Shown here piece after piece: positions 10,963-24,026 of a stretch of 64,000 bases of DNA (position 1 is the first letter of the stretch; every line of letters begins with the position of its first letter). The position numbers and the translations under genes were made by a program. The notes below the pieces were generated by a model. That model did not search any database. It was given only the letters and a program-made list of their open reading frames with translations, and was not told where the DNA came from. The stretch is taken from contig JASXTE010000001.1 of NCBI GenBank assembly GCA_030280995.1, positions 7,143,001 through 7,207,000 on the forward strand, read 5' to 3'. The stretch is from Hemileia vastatrix. Taxonomy: Eukaryota; Basidiomycota; Pucciniomycetes; Pucciniales; Zaghouaniaceae.

Positions 10963-13200
10963 ATGATCCCTGAGAACAATATTTCCAATGCTATCCACCA
11001 GTTTGTTGACACCCAAAGAGCTGAAATGGTTCTTACTCCTGCAGTGAAAGCCATCCTAACTTGAGCCAAGCATTTCTTGCACTGCACTTAGAATGGCATC
11101 ACTCCCTGTTGTTTTTCAAAAGCCTAGTGTGGTAATGGATTTTTTAAAGTAAGTTCTTTTTCTTTTCTTTTGTTCTTGAAAATTTGGCACTAACTCCATT
11201 TTTTTTTCTTTTTTTAGTCATATAACTTCTTTAAAAGTGGAAAAAAGAAATGCAGTAACAATGTTCCCCCTGCCATTACTTCCCCTGCTACCGCTACTTC
11301 CACTGTCAATCCAAACACATCAAAATCAAATATAATGATTCAGTTAGCCATCAAGAACCCTTCCCCAAAACCCCTACTCCTGCTGCAAAAAGAGAAAAGA
11401 AAACACACTGGTTGCAAATGCTGAGAACTGCATCAAATACGACACACCATTCACTCTTCCCCAAAGAGTAAATCCATACTGTAAGTCTTCTTCCCTTTAA
11501 TAATTTATTCTGTAATATTCTCTTGCTAAAAATTATTCTTTTCTCTTTTTCTCAGGATGTATCTAACACTCCTTATGCTTTGAGGCCTCCTACTCCATGA
11601 ATTGAAATAATTTTCCCAGGTTTTGAAGAAGATTTATTCTGGGACACCATTCCTGGCACAATCTTTTCACCTACATCCAAATTTGAAATTACATGTCCTG
11701 AACGTGAGGCTACTCCTCCACCAACAACGTTCAATGATTGTTTCATAAATAGGCCAATATCAGTCAATCTATTTGAGGAAGAAGCTCCTTTCATCCACCC
11801 TCCTTACCCTCAAGATTGTCAAGTTCTAAATTGAGTTGTTGTGTGACGCTCCTACCGCACAATTGATTGAGTCAATACTGCCTTCAATGCAGTATTTACT
11901 TATATCAAAAATACTCCAGCTCTTGACAAACAAGTTGTACAAAATTGAGTTGCCCTAGTCAAAACTCTTAATTCAACTTACAATAATATTCATAAAAATT
12001 GGGAGTATGACTTTCTTGATAGGTGCTAAAGTAAGTCCCACCATTTTCCTTATCTTTTCAAATAATGTTAACTTCTTTTTCACTTTCTTCCTTTCCAGTT
12101 TCTTTTCTTCTATTTAATTTATCCAATTTGTATCTTGCTGTAAAAAATTGTACATAGTGTATTTCATTTTTTTTGTAATACTTCCATTAATTACTTTGTG
12201 AGAGTGAGAGAATATTATCAGTTCTTAGGGAAGACAAAATGTCTTTTTCATTCCTTCTGCAAACAATTCATTGAATTCTCCTGAGATAGCCCTGAGAAAA
12301 TAAAAAATTCTTTGTACATAACTTGATTTGTTAGTGCCTCTGCTTCTTCATACCTCATATTCTTGAAGTAGGCTCAAGTATTCACAAGATCCTGTGCTCC
12401 TTAGTGCTAACCTTCTTTCTCAGTTAGCCTAGATACTCGTTACTCTTCTGCTTATTAGAATCCCCACTTGGATACTATTGAGAGCTTGCCTTTCCTTTGT
12501 TACTTCACAGCACCTGGTTTATTATAAATAAGCCTGTAATCTGCTCTACTTTGTTATCCAATTAATTACGCTTCACAAATCTAATTAGCCATGACCCAAT
12601 ACAATACTTTAACTAGAGATTAGTCTTTTTATTTTAGCCTCCATCAAAATTTTAACTGTACTTTTTCTAAGCTTTGTGGTTATGCCACCTTTAGACCTGC
12701 TTGAAATAAATGCTTTTACTTTCATAAGACATGTACCTTTTCTTATGAATATCTATCTTCACCTAATGGTTATATCCAGTTCCCTTCTGGAGATAACTCT
12801 AGCACTCCTAATTTAATAGCTAGTCTCAGTATCACTACTCATCCTTCTATTGAAACTTTACCTGCTGATAGCACATCTCTCCCCACATATCCTCAGCAAA
12901 AAATTTTAATCCAACCTAAAACAGAATTTGATTCACCTACTGAACAATATGTTGAGATATAGCCATGCTCCACATATGCTCCCAACACTGTAAGAGTGCC
13001 CTCCCCTTCTGCGCCGCCTTCAAATCTACTAGAGTAAGTTCATCAACTTCAATTTTTCATAATCCTTCCTGATTCCACTTTTTTTAAAAGTTTTAACAAA
13101 TCTATTTTCTTAGGATAGGTTACTTGACCTCTCCCATTTGTGCATTAAATTCAAATCTTTTTCTGCCTTTGCCTTATATATGACACCATTTCATCCTCAT
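10963..13200 (+). pseudogene. Antisense multi-exon gene inside Gypsy, decayed (family A, copy 1)
   Basis: A spliced gene runs against the retrotransposon. ATG at 10963-10965 follows a C/T-rich stretch. Exon 1 is 10963-11148, intron 11149-11217 (GTAAGT...TTTTAG), exon 2 from 11218 to 11480, intron 11481-11555 (GTAAGT...CTCAG), exon 3 from 11556 to about 12030 with GTAAGT after it; later exons probably include about 12640-13032. Exon 1 is exactly 62 codons long. The product is Pro/Ser/Thr-rich; blocks such as PGFEEDLFWDTIPGTIF and EEEAPFIHPPYPQD recur in the copy at 60840-61540. A Cys/His cluster lies near 12660-12740. Many TGA/TAG codons stand where Trp would fit (for example QN*VALV), so this copy is dead. 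I do not recognise the family. Confidence 0.6.
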
Positions 13201-13969
13201 GCAATTGCACTTCTTATTTTTCTGAAAATGAGTTAAAATCCCACCACCATAATATTGAAATGATTGGTCAGTTGATAAAGAAATAAGCTCTACTTTATCC
13301 CTGGCTTCCCTGAAGATACCGACAACTTAATTATTCCAGATGATTAGAAAAGATTTTCTACCAGTTTAGAAGAGGATTCTGCTTGATCATAACTTTCATC
13401 TATTCAAGTCCAATTACTGTTTTCTTAACTCTTGTAAATAGCTCCCTTTCTAAACTATGCTTGCCCTTCATAATTGACATAACAAAACTTCTGTAAAAAA
13501 ATAAAAAAAGCATGTAGCCCTTTGTGACACACTTGACTCTCCTTAAAAAAATAAGTCCAAAGATTTCTGCCTGTCCTCCTTATACTATCTTTAAATAACT
13601 CTTTTTTTTGTATTTAATCATTATTACTGAGATTTTTTTAAACCAATGTCCCTGAACTGGGCACTCTATCTGCCAATCTTCTTCAACTAAAGTAACTTGC
13701 CTTCTTCTAACTCTCCAGTAGATTTCTGATTCACCCAGACATCCTTTCCTCTATCCAGTTTGTCTGCTTCTTCATATCTCCTCAAACAATTTTAATTCCC
13801 TGAAATTTAACATGAGCGCCAATGCCAACTTCTTGTTCAGCTATAGTTTCTTTTCCATTGCTAGAGCCCTATCTATCACAGTTTCATCATAGCCTCCTTT
13901 AAATATTAAATAAAAAATATACTGATGTTAGTTTATACTTGTTCTGGAGATAATTCTTATAGTTTTCCC

Positions 13970-16480
13970 TCATTCCGGAGGTAATTCTTGTGGTACTGGA
14001 ACCCCTCTTGGGTAGAATCTTTTGATATGATACACCATTACATGTGGCTTCTGTTCAGTACCATCCAATTCCTCCAGTAAAAAAGACCCTCCAGTTATTT
14101 TTTTTCTGATCCTATAAGGACCATTTCATCTGTCTAAAAACAGCTTACCCCATTGACTCTCAAGACTTCTATTGTATAATAATACCAAATTGTCTGGTTT
14201 AAATGGCTCCTTTAATCTGTGAGCTAAGATCTCAACCTAATATTTTGCTGATTTGCTCCAAATCTGCATTATTCTTTTACATTCCTTCCCCACAAACACA
14301 TCCTTCCATTCAAGCTGCACCACTCCTACTAGAGTAAAATCCTCAGCTGAGCGCACCTGATCCCAATCACATTCTAGAAAAGATCCAGCTTCCAGATCAA
14401 TAGGTAATACCACCCTTTGAACAAAAATAAGCTCATAAGGTAAAAAACTTATCATCCTTATTAATGAAATTGTATCTGAAAATAATACTAACAGAAAATT
14501 ACTTTTCCATTTTTTCCCTTGAGTTCCACATAGCTTAACTAGCCCATCTTTAATCACTTGATTCCCTCTCTCAATCATAACTTCTGACACTGGATAATAT
14601 GGTGTTTCAACTTGAATCTTGGAACCTATTCCTTTAACAACTTCTTGGAATTCTCCAGAAAATTCAGCACCATCATCTACAGTTACCATTTTCATGACCC
14701 TGTATCTATACACACATTCCTTTTTTAAGAATTCAGCTACATTACTCACATTAAGTTTTACCAAAGGTGCTGCTTCACATCATCATTATAGATCATACGT
14801 GGCTACTACCAAGTACTTAAAGTGTCCTTCTTTAATATGAACAGCATCTAAGCTATACCTGCTAAAAATAGTATCTTCACCCATTGCCTTTCCTTTCTCT
14901 TTAGGATTTATGTAACTCCCGCACTGACACTCTGGACAAGATTGGACCCAATCCTTGGCCTCTTCTCTCATATTATGCCACCAGAGATTCTCCTTTACTC
15001 TCCTATAAGTCTCATGTTGACCCCTATGTCCCAAATTTTCATGAAATTCTCTAAGAATATTTTCTTTTCTGCCTCTATCTACTATAACTAATTGAAGCAT
15101 CGAAGAGCATCCTCTCCATACCTTTCTGTCTTAAATAAAATACTCTATAGTGCGCTTCCATATCATGAGCCATGTGTCTTTATCACAGTTTTTTGGTTGA
15201 CTGTTGCCTTCAGGATACACTCTGAACCATTCTTCTTTCTGAGTCAAATCCACAATTAAATCTCCACCTTCTGACTGCATATCATTTTCTTGAGTACTCA
15301 TCAAGTCATTCTCTTTGTTTGGATTCCTAATCACCTTATCTGGAGCTCCTCTTGTGGCTACGTTAACTTCAACACCTAACTCTTGTGTGTTAGACTCTTT
15401 ATGATCATCTCTGTTATGAGTATCTTCCATTAACTTTCTTAGTTTTAGGCCATTTCAGAGGCCCCTTGATAGTGATGATAGTTTAATGTCTTCCTGGATT
15501 CCAGTCATTAGTTTTAAGTCTTTTCAGACAACCTTATTCCTAAACCTTTGATAACAATAGTCTATTCCATTTATCCACTTTTTATCTTCTTTAAATTATT
15601 CCGCTTCAGAATCCTCTTTACACAACAGCTTTCTTGACAAAGAATCTTGAATTGTGAAAGATTTTCCAAGTTTATGGACTAAATCAAAATAAAATAAAAT
15701 AATCTGAGCCACCCATCTAGTCATTGGTGTATCTGTTAGAATTGGACTACTGATTATTTGCATTAAAGATAGTGCATCAACCTACAACTCAAAATGTTGC
15801 ACCCAAAGCATCCTTTTCAACTTCTTTAGAATCTTTGAAGCCCCACACAATTTCATCTTGGACTGTGAATACCTGGACTCCACCTTTATGAAAGTCTTTG
15901 ACTCATAAAGGAGAGGTCTATCATTAATTTCCCCATCCTCTTGCATTAAAACTACCCCTACTGCAGACACACTTGAATCTACCACTAGAGTAATCCTTCC
16001 AGCACCTTTTCCATATTCAAGCTTCTTTAAAAGAATATCATTCCCTACAATTCCTTTTAAAAACTCAAAGTGATACTTCAAACTCCTCTTTCCAATCCCA
16101 TACAACATCTTTTCTTGTCAAGCGCCTTAATGGAGGAAATAATAAGGCAAAATAACAAGTAAACATTCTTACATATGTACAAATACCTAAAAGCCCTCTA
16201 AATTCCATAGTGCTTCTTTGTCTTGGCCATGTAAGTAACTTGTTTTTATGTTTTTCCACAATGATTCTTCTCTACCTACATACAACATGACCAAAAATAT
16301 CTAGCTCTGGCCCACAACAAGAGAATTTTTACCTTGAGACTGTCAAATCAGCCTCTTCCATCCTAAAAAGTACCCTTTCAAGAGTAATAGCATATTCCTA
16401 AATAAACCTTCCAATGATTGAGTTCTCTTCTAGAACATCACCATCATAATCAGTTAATAGCCCTTTTATACTTCCATTGT
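13970..16480 (-). pseudogene. Gypsy pol, C-terminal half: RT end, RNase H, integrase
   Basis: Reading down the minus strand: the RT end after the active-site loop (NNGSIKG), then the thumb with FRGLLGICTYVRMF (about 16200), RNase H with the catalytic-type VVDSSVSAVG (about 15980), a linker at 15430-15131, the zinc-binding H2C2 domain of integrase (GHRGQHETYRRV ... CPECQC, about 15040-14930), the DDE core with VDDGAEFSGEF (about 14680) and IERGNQVIKDG, and a C-terminal GPYR...HIKRFYPRG domain ending at TGA 13970-13972. Stops interrupt it, including a TGA at 14126-14128 where the family has Trp before NGPYR, and a TAG for Trp at RFI*EYA. The RT palm is missing: the frame enters at 16480 straight from the nested LTR. 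Confidence 0.85.
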
Positions 16481-17801
16481 TGTAGAAAAACTCTTACAAT
16501 TTCCTTGCTGTAGGCAGAATACAAGGGAGTTGGATAAACCAAAGAAAATCCTGTCCCTTTAAGTAAATAAAGAGCTCACAATTAACTAAGCTAAAGCCTC
16601 TACTTTTTATGAAATGACCAATAAACTATATGTTATTAATTGTGTTTAGATGAAGAATCAGTTTTTTTAATAGTGATGGTGAGAAACACAACAGTAAAGC
16701 TGTATTTAGAAAAGTTATTTAAGTGATTAAATAATATGTTTTTAATGTGATGATGAGTGAATTTAATAAAATCTTATGTAAAACACTACGCAATATAGGG
16801 GGTGGACTTGCTAGCAAGTCCTCAACCTGAACTCAGATGGAACTCAGATGGAACTCAGACTGAACTCAGACTGAACCCATACTGAACTCTACTTGAACAC
16901 CCACCTAAAACTGTTCTACTGAGTGGTGTTCATCCCTGATTGTATGGTTCCTTTATCAATAGCTCAATGTGTGTTCAATCTATGGTGAGTTTGGGTCCAA
17001 GGTTGCGGACTTGCTAGCAAGTCCGCCCCCCATATTGTGTGGTGAAAGTGTTATATTTATAAAATTATTACAATTTAATATTTTCTTATGTAAAATAACA
17101 ATGATTTTTGGTTATTTGCATTGTTGTGGTTTTCAAATAAGTTGTTGTCCATTAGATTGCTGTTCTCAAATTTTGAGTCTATAGGCTTTATATTCATAGT
17201 ATGTCACATGCCCTATTTTTCTTAGCCAGAGAATTCCAGAGCTTTTTGGGAGATTTCTGGAGCTCATACAGGGCTCCTCCACAGTATTACAAATTTCTTA
17301 TGGAGTTTTTCCGGAGTATTCCAGATTCACATAGAGCCTTAAAATACTAAATAAAAATCTAAATAAAATTATAGATGATAGAGCTACTTCAACTTTATAA
17401 TCTATTCCAATCTTTGTAGCCTGTGCAGCCCTATTCACCTATTTAACAATTATCAAAGTTAAGCAAATTATGAAAAATCAAAAATAAACAGAAATACTTT
17501 ATTAAAATATTAAAAATAGTAGAAAAAGAGTAAAAATTACACAAAAATTCCCAAAGTTTCTTGAGACTCCTGACTTTTAATTCCATGCACTTTTAGAACT
17601 ATACTTGCATTTCCTGACTTTCAATTATTTGTTTAATCTTGAATCATAAAATTTACACCTTTTAAACCACTTTTATTACTCAGTTTTTAAGTATAACCAT
17701 TTTAAACTTAGATTGGATTTTCTAATCTCAATAAACATCTCTCAAAAATCCTTTTACAATAAAATTTAGTTCCCTATAAAACTTTAGACTTCCACACCCT
17801 C
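16481..17801 (-). repeat. 3' LTR of the nested Gypsy, split by a MITE
   Basis: Begins TGTAGAAAAAC on the plus strand at 16481 and ends GACTTCCACA at 17801, next to the purine tract GGAGGGAGGG (minus strand, 17802-17811). Without the inserted MITE it is about 1060 bp. The interior is AT-rich noncoding sequence. Confidence 0.5.
16784..17044. mobile_element. 261-bp MITE with palindromic terminal repeats (copy 1)
   Basis: Ends are CACTACGCAATAT and its inverted partner ATATTGTGTGGTG. Just inside each end is the perfect 18-bp palindrome GGACTTGCTAGCAAGTCC (16804-16821 and 17007-17024). Next to the left one are six 11-bp units of the type TGAACTCAGAT (about 16827-16893). AAA flanks both ends and may be the target duplication. 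No coding capacity. The copy at 58588-58848 is exactly as long and inverted. Confidence 0.85.
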
Positions 17802-17921
17802 CCTCCAATGAAGAATGTCCCCATTATTTTAATTTACATAGCTGATCAAACACATATTCATCCTCTCTTCATCCTCTTCAACCAAGTAGCTTAACTACTC
17901 TTGAATATTTGCACTTTATTA

Positions 17922-20255
17922 TTATTTAAATATAATCATTAATATCTTTTCAAAAGACCTTTCTTTCCCATGTGAACTTTGTGCCAAATACCAGGTTCCT
18001 TGTCTTATTTCTATTCCTGGTCTTCTGATACCAACTCCAGGTTGATACCCAATCCTGGCTGCTAAATCCATCAAAAATGGACCGCCAAAAACTTCCCTAA
18101 AAGTGAATTTTAAAATATAAAAGTGCACTTTTCCGGAATCTCCACCAACATACAGCTTCACAAACTCTGCTGTTTCTACCAATTAAGTCACATGTCCACC
18201 AGTCCCTCTCAAATTCCCACCAATACCAGTTTTTATGGGGAGGCCCAGCTGAGTTGCCTATGATAAAGAAATAATATTGATCTGAGAGCCAGAATAAACC
18301 AAAGCTCTGATGGACTTGCCATTCAGAGTGACATTGAAAAACCCCAGAGGAGTAGAGAAGTGAGTCTCCAAATTCTCTTCAAAATTCTGAGCAGAATCAC
18401 ACACAAACTGCACCTCCACAGGAGAAACCCTTCTCCTGGTTAAAATCATCTTTTGCTTCTCAGCCAAACCAGGACTGATAGCAAACAGCTCCCCATAATT
18501 CAAGGATATAGTCCCTTGATTCATACTCTCCAAAACAGATTCTGTCACATAAACTCTCCCTGAAACCGCTGGCCTCTCAAAATGGGCTTTTGGTTTCACC
18601 ACCTTAGGCTTTGATGCATCTTGAGGCTTATCACCTCCACACACAGGTTTCTTGACCACAGGAACCAAACCATATCCATCACTTGTGAGCCTGGCCCCAC
18701 TGGGCTTTGGCAAAGAAGCCAAAGGAGCATCCTACTCAGAGTCAGAATATAAATCAATTGGCATTAAATCCCTATTCAGATCATAGGCATAAATAACTTC
18801 ATATCTGCAATTCCCTTCTGCATCTTCTACAGCTCTTCCTTTTTAACCTTCCTCCTGGCCTCCATCTTTGGATCCATCTTGGGAGACTTGGGTTTAGGCT
18901 GAGCCTGTGAAGTTCTCTTAGGCCTAGCCAATCTCCAGAATCAACATCATAAACATCAGCCAAACATTCCCTCCTTGACTGTACTCCACAAGAACACAAC
19001 TTCAAACCACCATAAGAAGTAGAAGAAGAAACCTTAATGACCTCCTTCCCTTTTTTCTTAACATCAACACCCTCATTACCAGAAGACTTCCCCTCATCAG
19101 GAATCTCCTGAAACCTTGGTCTCCTCTGATTGGGGCCACCTCTTTTCCTGACCAAATCCACAGAAGCCTGAACCTCACTGGGATTCACAAAAGAACCATC
19201 AGGTAGGTTAAACACCCTTCCATCCAATTCCACCTTTCTCTCAGACACATCTCTCTTCAGATCCCAACAATTGTTTGACTTGTGCCCCCTCCTACTTCAA
19301 TAGGAGCACTCCCAAGGATCACTACTACCACCAACCCTCCTCTCAAAAGGCTTGTCCTGCTGCATTGAGGCCCTATTCACTTTCTGAGTCTCCTGCACAA
19401 AGATGTGAAACTTCCTGGTTAAGTACACCATTTTCTCCATCACTGGGTCCCTCTCCTCTTTAGGAAACTTCACCACCTTCTTCTCCTCCTTCTTCACCTT
19501 AACCTCCTCCTCAGCCAAAGTCTCACTGACTTTTCGGAAATACTTGGCACACCCCTCATGATAGGTGTCCACAGCCAATAACTTCAAATGAGCCTCCACA
19601 GTCTCCTTCACCTTGTCCAAGGCAGAAAACTTCTGGTCCCCTTTAGCCAGACTCTTCAGAATTTTCTTCCTTTACAGCTCCTTAAACACATCCATCCTGA
19701 CATTACTAGCTAGGGCAGACTAAAAAACATCCTTTGAAGTATTTACATGCGCCAACTACTCTACTCCCACCAAATACTCTACCACAGGTTCAAACTGCAA
19801 CAGAAACTTCCTGTAACTGTGCAGGTTACCCACAACACCATGAGATTTCCATTCACTGACCACGTTATTCAGATCCACCATAGTAAATCTGACCCCCCAC
19901 CTATCCACCATTTCCCTACACAGCAGCTTCCAATCCCTCTTCTTGTAACTAGACATGGCTACCACCTCCTTCTCCACTGTCCTATCCCCAATGAAGAAAT
20001 TGATTTGCTTCACCATATGCAGGTAAGAGGCACCATCAAACTAAAAAGAAGCCTCAAATTCTCCAAAAACCACTTCACATCTTCCCCATTAAACTTGGTC
20101 CCATCCCAAGTTTTAATCCTAACACACTCCCTAACCACCACAGCAGAATGCCCTCTCTCTCCACTGACAGTAACCACAGGAATAGAGGAACAAGAATCCA
20201 TACCTACCAACCAAAATAACCAATTTCCAAACAAAAACCACCACCAAATATCCAA
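17922..20255 (-). pseudogene. Gag and protease of the nested Gypsy, broken
   Basis: The likely start is the Met before DSCSSIPVV near 20200. Gag follows with TWDGTKFNGEDVKWFL, is shifted by one base near 20040, and continues as HMVKQINFFIGD to about 19756; a coiled, Lys/Glu-rich part spans 19620-19297. Then comes a basic region (19248-18799) with a Cys pair at LCSCG, and the protease: FNVTLNGKSIRALVYSGSQ near 18300 has Tyr where the catalytic Asp of DSGS belongs. The second protease half, FGGPFLMDLAARIGY, is at about 18090. Reading then stops at 17922 and only 110 bp remain to the purine tract, so all downstream pol domains were deleted. Confidence 0.75.
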
Positions 20256-20317
20256 CCAAAGACAACAAGGACTCCAAAAAACTAGCAGGTCCTACACCCA
20301 TTTTTGGGTGCCGAAAA

Positions 20318-21200
20318 TGTAGACAATCCTATAGTGCTATCTATAGGCCTTGACCAAGGGAGGTGGAGAAAAACCAGAGAGAAAATACCCTGTCCCTTTG
20401 GAAAAATAAAGTGAGTTTACCTGCTAAAGTAAATTGAGTCTTGATTTCTAAAGTCCTGATTCAACACACTTGGCTTCCAGATCAGTCATGGAAGTATTCC
20501 CCAGACAGACTACCACACCAGAGAACTTAAATGTTGACCAATTTCCACACCAGAGAGAGAAATATACTTGATGCAGGTTGCAAAGCTACACCAGAGAAAG
20601 AAAGATACTTGATATAGCTTACAAGACTATACCAGAGAAACAGTGACAAGAGTTGAGGTCAAGTTAGAACTAACCTTTTTACAACCCTTCCAAATAATTC
20701 CACAAAGCACACAAAAACAGTGAGGCACAGAGATTCCAGATATCCCAGATGGTTTAGGATAAATAGATTTCTCCTTAAAACTTGCTTAATCTCTCACACA
20801 CAGACCACCTAGGACATTTCATAGCCAAATCCAGCTTTCCCACCTTCATAAATGCATAAAAGTGTCTTTCAGCACTTCCACATGCACAGGCAGGGCAGCC
20901 TCTTAGAGGCAGGTGGCTGCTTTTAAGCTCTTAAATTCCAAAAAACCCATAAACACCCTCTAAAATAACAAACACAAGTAAATACACTTAAAAACAAGCT
21001 AATCAGGCACAACACATACCAAAATTAAGAAAAAACAGAGTGCATCAAGCTGAGACATAATAAGTGACACTAGCTTAAGCCTCCAAAAACATGACTAATC
21101 ATCTAACATATAACATAACCAATAAAAAAACCATAACCCCAACTATACCCTACATACCAAAAAATCCCAAATACGCACTCCAAAGGCCTACCCTTCTTTG
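20318..21200 (-). repeat. 5' LTR-like region of the nested Gypsy
   Basis: Starts TGTAGACAATCC on the plus strand at the gag side. Directly inside it is the hairpin CACCCATTTTTGGGTG (20295-20310), where the primer-binding region should be. It contains about four spaced copies of ACACCAGAGA (20513-20640, period near 40 bp). The outer limit is placed where the outer element's RT frame resumes, near 21200, and is uncertain. Confidence 0.5.
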
Positions 21201-21209
21201 AACAGCCAA

Positions 21210-22349
21210 AAAGTTTTCCTATAAGAGTGCTTGAATAGTCCTCTTTATTTGTCTGAAAACGCAATAGCCTTTTATCTGGGTACCATTATGTGTAACAATA
21301 TATTCCTTTCTTCTTGGGACAACCAATCCTCTGGTCCAAAAGTAACCATTTTCAAGAACTCATGTGTGATATATTCTGTGGGTTCAAAAATTGGCAGAAA
21401 CTTGGTTAATGGAGTATCATAAGGATTTCTTGATAGAAACAGCATTTGAAAAGGAGGATTCAAATCCGGCATCTGAACATTAACATGTCTAACATTGATT
21501 GCTACTATTATATACTTTGAATCTAGACTGTACCAGCTACTTCCTTCATTACTTAAAATTAGACTTTTCTTAGTATAAATAAATAAGAAACCTCAATCAT
21601 ATCTTTGTCTTTTCTTTTTGATAAACAAATAACAAAAACCAAAAATTATAGAAATTCAAGAACCAGGTATAATTCATTCTATAGTAGTGTATCCCTAAAA
21701 GCTATGTAGTCCCACTTTACATATCCCTTCAGGGACTCACTTGTCACTATCCAGGTTCCTCTCATCTTGATAGATAGTAACACTTTAAATTCCAGCCCCT
21801 AATTAAAAATTTGGGGCTATCCTGGTGGTTTTCCATTTTCTTCATTTAGGATGCGCTCATATAACCCTCTTTCTATCTCTAAACTAGTAGAACCTATATA
21901 TCTAGTTTCCCAGCCACCATCTTTTGGACCTACTGGAATTTATGTTACTGGGATGCCATTGCCCCCATAATTCTTATTCCTATAGTCTTATTCAAACAGT
22001 GATGAATAGTTTCCATATAATCCATTAGAAATGGTTTTCCCAAAAATGGGTTTGCCACTCCCATAAGAATGTAAAACTTCAGATCCCTTTCTGCCCCTGT
22101 AACACTAGTCTTGAGGTACTCATCTGCCCCTATAGCTGGTAGACTTCCTCTGCCTATTCCAGCTACAGTTTCCTCCACATATTTCACAGGAAGACCCATC
22201 TCTACTGCATCATCTGCAGAAACTACATTAATTTCAGAATTGGTGTCCACCAGCACTTGAATTTGTTTTCCATTTATAGATAAAGATAAGTGCCCCAAAG
22301 GTCCTACATAATGAAGCACCTTAGGTGTACCAGAAGTAAGTTGATACAT
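21210..22349 (-). pseudogene. Protease and N-terminal RT of the old Gypsy
   Basis: The protease lies at 22349-21945: LSINGKQIQVLVDTNSEI has DTN for the usual DTG, and FLGKPFLMDYMETIHH is the conserved second half. At 21472-21272 the RT connection follows, with LFLSRNPYDTPLTKFLP and FGPEDWLSQEERN, a region typical of basidiomycete Gypsy pol before the RT fingers. The frame continues with stops to KHSY near 21205, where the nested element cuts it. The missing catalytic Gly and the stops make it inactive. Confidence 0.75.
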
Positions 22350-22690
22350 CTGTCCTGCAACATCAAACTCTGTGCAGTTAGAAATTCTTTGTTTTCAACA
22401 TTTTTCTACTAAAATGTCTGCCATTTCAGGAACTACTGCTGTAAGTACACCTAATGGAACCAAAAATTTTGTTTTCAGGAGCTCTGTGATTAAATCTTCT
22501 TCTGCTTTAGAAAAGCCACATGAACTTGACACTGCATTCTCCATTTTGGTTGGTTCCTTTTTGCACATTTTTTAGGCCTTCCAGGAGGGCTTTTATGAGT
22601 ATGATTCTTTGCTCATGGAATACCTTCTGCTGGTACCACTCTTTGTTGAATTAATTCAGGATCATATATTAATGGTTGGGCCTCAACCCA

Positions 22691-24026
22691 TTAATCCATA
22701 TCATAATCCATTTTTTTCTGAGATTCATCCTTTACTTCAACATCCTCAAGTGGCTCCAGTGTATTTTCCCTTGTAGTAAAACCTACCTCTTTTATTTCCA
22801 CCTGGTTTTCATATGTAACACCAGCCCTACTTGGCCTTGAAACATTTGAAGGAACCATCTTTTTATGCTTTCCTGAAAACATTTCTAAACATGCTGTAGT
22901 GAGTTGTGATGAAACAGCACCTTCTTTGACATTTAAATCCAATATATTGCACATTGCTGCAAAATTAACTGCCTTATAATCCTTGATTTTCTCCTTGAAT
23001 TTAGGTTCTTTAAATTTAGCCATCCTGACTTCTATAGCTTACTTATTAATATTATTGATGACTTCAGCCCTCATCCCTCAATCTTTGTCTGAAATAAGCC
23101 TTTTCTCATCTTCAAGAATTAAAATGGTTCCATCCTCATAAAATAGCCTATCCTCCCTGTTTTTCTGGAGAGCATTAAACCTCATCTTAGCATGTCCCTC
23201 TTTATTGAAGTAATAACACCACATACTAGCAAAATGAGAAGTTCAAGGAGGGTTTTTAGGTTTAAATTATTCCCTTAATTTTACTGCCTTGTTTATTTTA
23301 TTCTCTAACTCCATTATTTGCTTCATTACGGGCTCTGGATCTTTTATTTTTGCCTTACCTTGGGCTTTGATGTTAAAGAAGGTGAGCCTTCTTTAGATGA
23401 AATTTCTATCACCTACTTTTCTTCTAGAAATACCCTTTCCACCCTTTTCTCAGCTCAAAACAGTTCTATTCAAGTTTCTACCTTTTTCTATACCTCCTCT
23501 AATCCAGGGAATTTATAATTCCTGCTCCATTTTATAACTAGCTTTCCTTCATTGTCTAGGTGCCTTTTTCCCAGTCTTCTACTTCCAGTGCTAGTGCCTC
23601 ACAGCACCATGGTAATGACACATCAAAATCTGTAAAATCCTCATTACTAAAAAAATACTCTACTATCTGATCAAATTCTTCCCTAAAATCTTTGAAATCC
23701 TTAGGATCTCAAATACCTCCTCTTGATTTAGCCCTATTTACTAAAGCATACAAATTCTGAATTGTGAGCCTGGCTTCCTCCATAATATTGGGCCCTCTTT
23801 TAAGCATTTACTCCTTAAACACTGGAAAGTATTGAGTCTCATGACCCTCTAGTTCCTCTAGATTGTATTTGCACTCAGATTCCACAAAAAATAAAACTTG
23901 GTGTACCATATCATATTCAGTAGCCTCATGGACTTCTTCCACTTTCTCATCTCTTTGTAAAAACTTTTTTGTATTGATTACATTGAAATGTAAGCTTTTA
24001 TCTTTGAATATAATTATTTTCCACAC
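22691..24026 (-). pseudogene. Gag of the old Gypsy, decayed
   Basis: Pieces in order are 24026-23808 (acidic, ends QYFPVFKE), a stretch near 23790-23560 with EEARLTIQNLYALVN and FREEFDQIVEYFF, a degenerate zinc knuckle near 23210 (CYYFNKEGHAKMRF, second and last Cys lost), and 23023-22691, a charged C-terminal part. Several stops separate them. Confidence 0.65.

Larger units (their letters stand above)
16481..21200 (-). mobile_element. Second Gypsy remnant nested in the RT gene of the first
   Basis: Gag and protease on the minus strand (20255-17922) lie between an LTR-like region at 20318-21200 and an LTR ending in a purine tract at 17802-17811. The outer element's RT breaks off on both sides: after KHSY near 21205 and before NNGSIKG at 16480. 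The remnant has no RT, RNase H or integrase of its own. The two outer LTR-like regions agree only near their inner ends (CAAGGGAG..TGGA and CCTGTCCCTTT), so this may be a chimera of two related elements. About 190 codons of the outer RT are gone at the junction. Confidence 0.6.

Noticed and set aside
10963..13200. Use of TGA as a Trp codon (alternative code)
   Set aside because: TGG is used normally and TGA is a stop in the intact 35013-40340 gene and elsewhere; TAG and TAA also appear at Trp sites, so decay explains it better.
19747..20322. 191-codon plus-strand frame
   Set aside because: Lies exactly opposite Gag of the nested Gypsy and is His/Gln/Pro-rich as expected of an antisense shadow.
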